In this document: one piece after another, positions 15,282-17,683 of the stretch
Layout: every line of letters starts with the position of its first letter
Position numbering within the stretch: position 1 is the stretch's first letter
Origin: an uncultured Alphaproteobacteria bacterium
GTDB taxonomy: Bacteria; Pseudomonadota; Alphaproteobacteria; UBA7985; CAJQQZ01
Length of the DNA stretch: 17,683 bases
Assembly: GCA_905480445.1 (NCBI GenBank)
Contig: CAJQQJ010000373.1
Coordinates: forward strand, 1-17,683
Direction: 5' to 3'
Position numbers and translations under genes: made by a program
The notes under the pieces: generated by a model
Database searches by the model: none
Told to the model about the DNA's origin: nothing
What the model saw: only the letters and a program-made list of their open reading frames with translations

Positions 15282-15408
15282 CTCCGCACTTGTTGCGGGG
15301 CCATGTATCAACAAGTGTGATGATGGGAAATCCTCGCGCTATTGACGAAGGCACTCTTCGACCCAACAACTCAACCGTGGAGGGCTAATCCCCGCAACTA
15401 GTGCGGGG
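15282..15408. repeat. Inverted-repeat element with CCCCGCA...TGCGGGG arms
   Basis: The left arm (15282-15300, CTCCGCACTTGTTGCGGGG) and right arm (15390-15408, CCCCGCAACTAGTGCGGGG) are reverse complements at 16 of 19 positions, about 90 bases apart. Each arm is itself a small hairpin. It sits alone in the 15166-15435 gap, where no gene is visible. The form is that of a non-coding, MITE-like or REP-like intergenic repeat. The word CCGCACTTGT also occurs at the edge of the repeat near 16595. Confidence 0.6.
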
Positions 15409-15435
15409 AAGGAGTTGGATGTTGCCCAAATAGGA

Positions 15436-15570
15436 CTAGTTTGATCTCAACTGTCGAGCATAGAGCGCAATTCGATCTCTGCACTCTGTCATCTCAAAAG
15501 CAGGGGCTTCTGATTGAGTTGGCTCAAGACGTGCCGCAACACGCATCATACTTGCATAAATGTTAAGCAT
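15436..15570 (-). CDS. Very short protein (44 residues) divergent from the LysR gene
   Basis: An ATG at 15570, with AAGGA about 9 bases upstream, opens a 44-codon frame ending at TAG 15436. The product begins MLNIYASMMRVAARLEP and ends DRIALYARQLRSN. It is basic at the C-terminus, with an amphipathic pattern (RDRIALYARQLR). In Alphaproteobacteria, GcvA-type LysR genes often lie divergent from very short DUF1127-type proteins. This one is of the right size and position but lacks an obvious DUF1127 core, so I do not assign it. The strong ribosome site and the 97-base divergent spacing favour a real gene, probably controlled by the LysR product. Confidence 0.5.
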   Translation of the reverse strand: MLNIYASMMRVAARLEPTQSEAPAFEMTECRDRIALYARQLRSN

Positions 15571-15605
15571 TATTATGTTCCTTTCGTGTTTGATTGATCC
15601 TAATC

Positions 15606-15624
15606 TATTGTTTTTCAGTCAATA
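15606..15624. promoter_or_regulatory. Possible LysR-type operator
   Basis: TATTG (15606-15610) and CAATA (15620-15624) are inverted repeats with a 9-base spacer, containing the T-N11-A pattern of LysR-type sites. They lie between the LysR gene and the divergent short gene. Such AT-rich dyads occur by chance fairly often. Confidence 0.4.
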
Positions 15625-15667
15625 AATCGAATCATCGAAAATTACATGATGTTAGAAGAACTTACAT

Positions 15668-16561
15668 ATGGAATGGTCTGAACTCCCACCTCTTTCCGCG
15701 CTTCGTGCTTTTGAGACCGTTGGACGTCATCTCAATCTGTCGTCCGCTGGCAGAGAGCTCAACGTCACGCATTCAGCCATCAGCCAACAGGTCAAGCGGC
15801 TGGAGGAGCAACTGGGCCACAGTCTCATTGTCAGAGAAAAAGGCGGCGTCGCACTGACCCCCATGGGGCGGCAATTGGCAACCATACTCAGTGAGGGATT
15901 GGGTCAGATTAAGGATGGGCTTTCCGAAATTCTCACGGTCGATGATGACCCTCCACTTTATATCACCACAACACCCAGCTTTGCCGCGAACTGGCTGATC
16001 CCACGGCTCACCGAATTCAGACAAGCGAACCCCGACGTTGAACTTTTTGTCGATGCCGACAGCAGGACAATGGACATGGCCAAGAGTGCATTTGATTTGG
16101 CGATCCGCTACGGTGACGGAAACTGGCCGGAGTTCCGACGTGAGCCACTGGTCAACACCGGCCTGGTTATCGTCGCTGCGCCCGATTTACTCACTGGCAA
16201 AGTCGTGACTGAGCCTAAGGACTTATTGAAATTTCCCTGGATTGAAGACCTGACCGCGGAAGAGGAGTTTCCTAACTGGCTCCGCCGTAATGACATCGAC
16301 CCCAGCCAACACAAGAGCCGGATCCACATCGGCGGCGCAATGCTTCGCTCTGCCCTGCTCGCCGGTCAAGGCATTGGCATGACCACCCGCGCCATGATCG
16401 AAGAAGATATAGAAGACGACCGCCTGGTCGTGCTGTTCGACGCCGAGGATCCTGACCTGGTCCCATCAGGCTATTTCCTAGTCTGGCGCAAAGGCACCAT
16501 GCGTCCAACCCTGCAGAAGTTTAAGGACTGGCTACACGATTTAACGGCGGAGAAGGATTAG
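15668..16561 (+). CDS. LysR-family transcriptional regulator, GcvA-like
   Basis: A 297-residue LysR-type regulator. The N-terminal winged helix-turn-helix (about 8-65) begins PPLSALRAFETVGRHLNLSSAGRELNVTHSAISQQVKRLEEQLG, which is the GcvA-subgroup form (SALRAFE, THSAISQQVKRLE). This is followed by the linker helix. A periplasmic-binding-like effector domain covers about 92-295 and contains TPSFAANWLIPRLTEFR and FDLAIRYGDGNWP, both typical of this subgroup. The usual length fits. The ATG at 15668 starts just before the HTH. It is divergent from a 44-residue ORF, which is its most likely target. The effector cannot be predicted. The gene is followed by a palindromic repeat rather than an operon partner. 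Confidence 0.92.
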   Translation: MEWSELPPLSALRAFETVGRHLNLSSAGRELNVTHSAISQQVKRLEEQLGHSLIVREKGGVALTPMGRQLATILSEGLGQIKDGLSEILTVDDDPPLYITTTPSFAANWLIPRLTEFRQANPDVELFVDADSRTMDMAKSAFDLAIRYGDGNWPEFRREPLVNTGLVIVAAPDLLTGKVVTEPKDLLKFPWIEDLTAEEEFPNWLRRNDIDPSQHKSRIHIGGAMLRSALLAGQGIGMTTRAMIEEDIEDDRLVVLFDAEDPDLVPSGYFLVWRKGTMRPTLQKFKDWLHDLTAEKD

Positions 16562-16601
16562 GCTTGTTGCGAATAGTCCGCCTTTCGCCCTTCCCCGCAC
16601 T

Positions 16602-16689
16602 TGTCATTCTGAGCCTAGCCGAAGAATCTAGGGAGTTGCAGCAGGCACCGCTAGATCCTTCGGTTCACTGTCGTTCTCTCAGGATGACA
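16602..16689. repeat. Imperfect palindromic intergenic repeat
   Basis: Outer arms TGTCATTCTGAG (16602-16613) and CTCAGGATGACA (16678-16689) pair at 11 of 12 positions plus a G-U. Inner arms GCCGAAGAATCTAG (16618-16631) and CTAGATCCTTCGGT (16651-16664) pair at 12 of 14, also with G-U pairs. The whole folds into one long hairpin with a loop of about 19 bases. I know the words TGTCATTCTGAG, GAAGAATCT and CAGGATGACA from dispersed intergenic repeats in many bacterial genomes. It is preceded by TTCCCCGCACTTG, shared with the repeat at 15282. Confidence 0.65.
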
Positions 16690-16747
16690 TCGCTTTCCGC
16701 CCACATTTGAGTCAAACGTGGGAGCGAGGCAAGCTAAACAGGACCAC

Positions 16748-16773
16748 AAAAAAAAGGAGCCGTGAAGCCCCTT
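16748..16773 (-). terminator. Rho-independent terminator of sucD
   Basis: On the minus strand AAGGGGC (16773-16767), a six-base loop, and GCTCCTT (16760-16754) form a seven-base stem with one G-U, followed by a run of T (plus-strand A-run 16748-16755). It lies 26 bases after the sucD stop codon. Confidence 0.8.
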
Positions 16774-16799
16774 CTTTCAAAGCTCAATTGACGTGTGTC

Positions 16800-17675
16800 T
16801 TACCGACCCATGGCCTTCAACATTGCTTCACCGAGGCCGGCTGGGCTGTCGGAGACGACGATGCCGGCGGACTTCATGGCTTCGATCTTGTCTTCCGCGC
16901 CGCCTTTGCCGCCTGAGATGATCGCACCGGCGTGACCCATGCGACGTCCAGGAGGAGCCGTGACACCGGCGATGAAACCAGCGACGGGCTTCTTGATTTT
17001 TGAAGCTTTCAAGAACTCAGCTGCATCTTCTTCTGCTGAACCACCGATCTCGCCAATCATGATGATGGCATCGGTCTCGTCATCGTCGAGGAAGAGTTCC
17101 AAGCAGTCGATGAAGTTCGTGCCGTTGACCGGATCACCGCCAATACCGATACATGTCGACTGGCCCAGGCCAGCAGCCGTTGTCTGTGCTACTGCCTCAT
17201 AAGTCAGTGTGCCTGATCTAGATACGATACCGATCTTACCACGCTTGTGAATGTGACCCGGCATGATGCCAATCTTGCATTCGTCTGGTGTGATGATACC
17301 CGGACAGTTAGGCCCAATGAGGCGTGTCTTAGACCCCTGCAGCGCACGCTTAACAGTTACCATATCGAGGACAGGAATGCCTTCAGTGATGGCAACAACC
17401 AGCTCAATACCAGCATCAATAGACTCAAGGATTGCACCAGCCGCAAAGGGTGGTGGCACGAATACCACAGAGGCGTTGGCCCCTGCGCGATCCACGGCCT
17501 CGTGTACAGTGTCAAAGACTGGCAGACCAATGTGTTCTGTGCCGCCCTTGCCAGGTGTCACACCGCCAACCATCTGTGTGCCGTACGCAACAGCTTGCTC
17601 AGAATGGAATGTGCCTTGAGCACCGGTTAAGCCCTGACAGATAACTTTAGTATTTTTATCGACGAGAACGGCCAT
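16800..17675 (-). CDS. sucD: Succinyl-CoA ligase (ADP/GDP-forming) subunit alpha
   Basis: A 291-residue alpha subunit of succinyl-CoA synthetase, the citric-acid-cycle enzyme that converts succinyl-CoA plus NDP and phosphate to succinate, CoA and NTP. It acts with SucB-independent partner SucC in the cytoplasm. The N-terminal CoA-binding Rossmann domain carries GLTGAQGTFHSEQA (16-29) and GGVTPGKGGTEH. IGPNCPGIITP (120-130) and VSRSGTLTYE (151-160) follow. The phosphorylated histidine is His248 in GRRMGHAGAII, equivalent to His246 of the E. coli enzyme. Full length for the family. On the minus strand the sequence upstream reads GCA GCG TAA overlapping the ATG (TAATG), which fits the end of sucC just outside the window and translational coupling. 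A terminator follows, so sucD closes this transcript. Confidence 0.98.
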   Translation of the reverse strand: MAVLVDKNTKVICQGLTGAQGTFHSEQAVAYGTQMVGGVTPGKGGTEHIGLPVFDTVHEAVDRAGANASVVFVPPPFAAGAILESIDAGIELVVAITEGIPVLDMVTVKRALQGSKTRLIGPNCPGIITPDECKIGIMPGHIHKRGKIGIVSRSGTLTYEAVAQTTAAGLGQSTCIGIGGDPVNGTNFIDCLELFLDDDETDAIIMIGEIGGSAEEDAAEFLKASKIKKPVAGFIAGVTAPPGRRMGHAGAIISGGKGGAEDKIEAMKSAGIVVSDSPAGLGEAMLKAMGR

Positions 17676-17683
17676 TACGCTGC
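17675..17683 (-). CDS. Probable last codons of sucC (partial, off window edge)
   Basis: The three codons GCA GCG TAA on the minus strand overlap the sucD ATG by one base. sucC directly precedes sucD in almost all Alphaproteobacteria, so this is probably its 3' end. Nine bases cannot prove it. Confidence 0.3.
   Translation of the reverse strand, partial: AA

Overview
The window looks like a piece of an alphaproteobacterial chromosome, probably from a marine or other aquatic lineage. The pointers are sucD with a probable overlapping sucC end, a GcvA-type LysR gene divergent from a very short ORF, DcaP-like trimeric porins, clustered GANTC sites (the CcrM methylation sequence of this class) and GC content near 50 percent by eye. 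Genus cannot be assigned from the sequence. No tRNA, rRNA, transposase, integrase or CRISPR array is visible.

Region 1 (1-2232): a gene-poor AT-rich stretch, then four small plus-strand genes: a two-CxxC putative zinc-knuckle protein, a lipoprotein, a two-helix membrane protein and an unknown soluble protein. Region 2 (2233-4583): a minus-strand pair of phage tail-collar (microcystin-dependent-protein-like) genes. One product is secreted. The other fuses a lipoyl-like domain, three membrane helices and a collar domain. A divergent gene encodes a small exported protein. Region 3 (4705-7850): two paralogous DcaP-like porins on the minus strand, separated by a strong terminator. Each has the same upstream element, packed with GANTC sites. 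Region 4 (8020-12909): an MFS exporter, a luciferase-like flavin monooxygenase and a divergent DUF3604 PHP-like metallohydrolase. A near-perfect SoxR-type operator/promoter lies directly in front of the exporter. Region 5 (13140-15165): a lone spore-coat-U/Csu-like secreted protein and an exported esterase with a C-terminal peptidoglycan-binding domain. Region 6 (15166-17683): an inverted-repeat element, a 44-residue ORF divergent from a LysR regulator, a second palindromic repeat, and sucD.

Most of the window is accessory and cell-envelope content next to one core gene (sucD). The most coherent functional unit is monooxygenase plus exporter plus metallohydrolase. The SoxR-like promoter suggests the exporter is switched on by redox-active compounds, and the neighbouring monooxygenase may modify such compounds. 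The most unusual items are the lipoyl-like/membrane/tail-collar fusion and the paired GANTC-rich elements upstream of the porins.
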